15,478 nucleotides of DNA, from positions 1 to 15,478 of the forward strand of contig DASQXE010000158.1 in NCBI GenBank assembly GCA_035639875.1. Reading direction: 5' to 3'. This DNA comes from JAIBJP01 sp035639875 (lineage in GTDB: Bacteria > Actinomycetota > Thermoleophilia > Gaiellales > Gaiellaceae). Below are positions 14,409 through 15,478 of the stretch, one piece after another. Made by a program: the position numbers and the translations under genes. Numbering within the stretch: position 1 is the first letter of the stretch; each line of letters starts with the position of its first letter. The notes below the pieces were generated by a model that was given only the letters and a program-made list of their open reading frames with translations, did not search any database and had not been told where the DNA came from.

Positions 14409-15079
14409 GGTCGCTTAGCGGATCCGTCCACTATCGTGAGCGGATCGACTGGACCGTCTTTCACTTCCTGAACGGGTCCCTCCGCGGTCATGCGAGTCTT
14501 AGTGACGAGATCGAGGACTTCGTCACCTATTGGGCCGTCCCACTCTTCGTCGTCGCAACCCTGGCCCTCTGGCTCCTCGACCGGCCAGGCTCTCGGTATC
14601 GCTGGAAGGTCGCGTGCCTCTCCGGGCTCGTCTCGGCGGGCCTCGGGCTCCTCGCGTCCCAGGTGATCTCGCACCTCTGGGTGCGGGAGCGACCGTTCGA
14701 GGCGCATCCGGCGCAGACCCTCCTCCTGACGCCCCCGTCTCACGAGGCCTCGTTCCCGAGCGATCACGCGGTCGCCGCCTTCGCGATCGCCTTTTCGGTC
14801 GCGCTCGTCGGTGGGCGCCGCATGGGCGCGTTCTTCCTCGCCGCCGCCTCGATCATCGCGATCACGCGGGTCTTCGTCGGCCTCCACTATCCCGGCGACG
14901 TCGCCGGCGGAGCGCTCGTCGGCCTCGCCGCGGCGCTCGTCGTCTACTTCGTCGGCAGACAACGCTGGTCGCCCATCGTCGCGCTTCTGAGCCGCATCAC
15001 CGATCCCATCGTGGCGCCCGCTTGGAGAACGATCGACGCGGCGAAGGCGAAACGGCGCCTTCGCTCGTCGGGCCCTTAG
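14405..15079 (+). CDS. PAP2-family phosphatase, BcrC-like undecaprenyl-diphosphatase, unusual start
   Basis: A multi-pass membrane protein of about 224 residues. From CTG 14405, the phosphatase motifs are VRERPF (93-98; the usual first basic residue of this motif is not evident), SFPSDHA (116-122, with D in place of the common G as in BcrC) and TRVFVGLHYPGD (154-165; R155, H161, D165). Five or so hydrophobic helices surround them, and the C-terminus is basic. BcrC enzymes recycle undecaprenyl diphosphate to the lipid carrier for wall synthesis, which suits the neighbouring envelope genes. No ATG, GTG or TTG is available in frame between the previous gene and the first helix. CTG 14405 overlapping the upstream TGA (CTGA) is the best-placed candidate, ATC 14443 another. 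A small sequence error is also possible. Confidence 0.82.
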   Translation: MRSLSGSVHYRERIDWTVFHFLNGSLRGHASLSDEIEDFVTYWAVPLFVVATLALWLLDRPGSRYRWKVACLSGLVSAGLGLLASQVISHLWVRERPFEAHPAQTLLLTPPSHEASFPSDHAVAAFAIAFSVALVGGRRMGAFFLAAASIIAITRVFVGLHYPGDVAGGALVGLAAALVVYFVGRQRWSPIVALLSRITDPIVAPAWRTIDAAKAKRRLRSSGP

Positions 15080-15123
15080 CGGCCGGCGACCTCGCACTTA
15101 GGCAAGGCGGGTGAGGTTTGGGA

Positions 15124-15478
15124 TTACCGCCCGCTAGCGGCCTGCGGGGGCTCGTCGCCGTAACGAACAAGCGAGCGGTTGCTCATCCCGCCGCGCGTGT
15201 TGAAGACGCCTTCGACCTGGCAGAAAGCAGGCTCACAACTCGCGACGACCTCGTCCAAGATCGCGTTCACGGCCTCCTCCTGGAAGATCTCACGTGTACG
15301 GAAGGCGGTGAGGAAGTCGCGGAGCGCCTTCTGCTCGAGCAGGCGTTCGCCGGGCACGTAGGTGACTGTGATCGTCCCGAAATCGGGCGCTCCCGTGAGC
15401 GGACAGATGGACGTGAACTCGGGGAACGCGAGCTCGATGCGGTACGGCCTGCCCGCATACCGGTTCTCGATCGTCTCG
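15124..15478 (-). CDS. queF: NADPH-dependent 7-cyano-7-deazaguanine reductase QueF, 5'-truncated
   Basis: The gene enters from the right edge and ends at TAA 15124-15126; about 117 residues are visible and the start is outside. QueF reduces the nitrile of preQ0 to preQ1 in queuosine synthesis. The catalytic cysteine lies in FTSICPLTGAPDFGTI (codon 15403-15405), with the conserved aspartate of the APDF segment after it. Further family segments are ENRYAGRPYRIELAFPEF, VPGERLLEQKALRDFL and VEGVFNTRGGMSNR, as in the single-domain Bacillus-type enzyme. At the position of the B. subtilis FHE active-site motif this protein has FQE (Gln codon 15280-15282). It converges on the phosphatase gene with a 44-bp gap in which I see no clear terminator. 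No other queuosine gene is in the window. Confidence 0.93.
   Translation of the reverse strand, partial: ETIENRYAGRPYRIELAFPEFTSICPLTGAPDFGTITVTYVPGERLLEQKALRDFLTAFRTREIFQEEAVNAILDEVVASCEPAFCQVEGVFNTRGGMSNRSLVRYGDEPPQAASGR

Noticed and set aside
15107..15134. Possible terminator hairpin between the phosphatase and queF genes
   Set aside because: GCGGG and CCCGC can pair, but the stem is only five bases with a long loop and no T run.
1..15478. tRNA, rRNA, CRISPR or insertion sequence
   Set aside because: No cloverleaf-like segment, regular spaced repeat, transposase or terminal inverted repeats were seen; coding density leaves no gap over 300 bases.

Overview
The window is a dense, high-GC stretch of bacterial chromosome with short or overlapping gene junctions. 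The many GTG starts, a Pro/Ala-rich penicillin-binding protein tail, an LCP protein, a GYD protein and an ECF sigma/ZAS pair all fit an actinobacterium-like organism, possibly a deep-branching class such as Thermoleophilia. That placement is inference from gene style, not from a marker gene. No mobile element, CRISPR array, tRNA or rRNA was seen.

Positions 1-4921 (+) hold an oligopeptide/dipeptide ABC importer: a 5'-truncated family 5 binding lipoprotein, one DppB-type permease, two ATPases (DppD, DppF), and a 50-residue hydrophobic protein whose GTG overlaps the dppF stop. No DppC-type permease lies in the window. The small protein converges on a cupredoxin lipoprotein (4908-5393, -), and a short inverted repeat holds both stop codons.

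Positions 5584-8861 (+) form a tight three-gene unit: a NarL/LuxR response regulator, a membrane histidine kinase of the HisKA_3 type, and an LCP (LytR-CpsA-Psr) cell-wall ligase. This looks like an envelope-stress two-component operon of the LiaRS/VraSR kind. The LCP gene converges, with a shared CTAG, on a class A penicillin-binding protein gene (8858-11077, -). That protein carries an unexpected helix-turn-helix-like domain on the cytoplasmic side of its single membrane anchor.

Positions 11227-15079 (+) hold seven closely packed genes: GYD protein, cupin, ECF-like sigma factor, zinc-finger anti-sigma, a short PrmC/HemK-like methyltransferase, a cysteine-free flavodoxin/ferredoxin-reductase-like oxidoreductase, and a BcrC-like PAP2 undecaprenyl-diphosphatase. 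They are probably cotranscribed. Two of them (cupin and PAP2) lack a well-placed ATG/GTG/TTG start. The window ends inside queF (-), the preQ0 reductase of queuosine synthesis.

The most noteworthy points are the HTH-PBP fusion, the seven-gene sigma-factor operon ending in a lipid-carrier phosphatase, the small membrane protein coupled to the peptide transporter, and the non-canonical start problem. LCP ligase, PBP, BcrC-like phosphatase and the two-component system together give the middle and right parts a cell-envelope theme.
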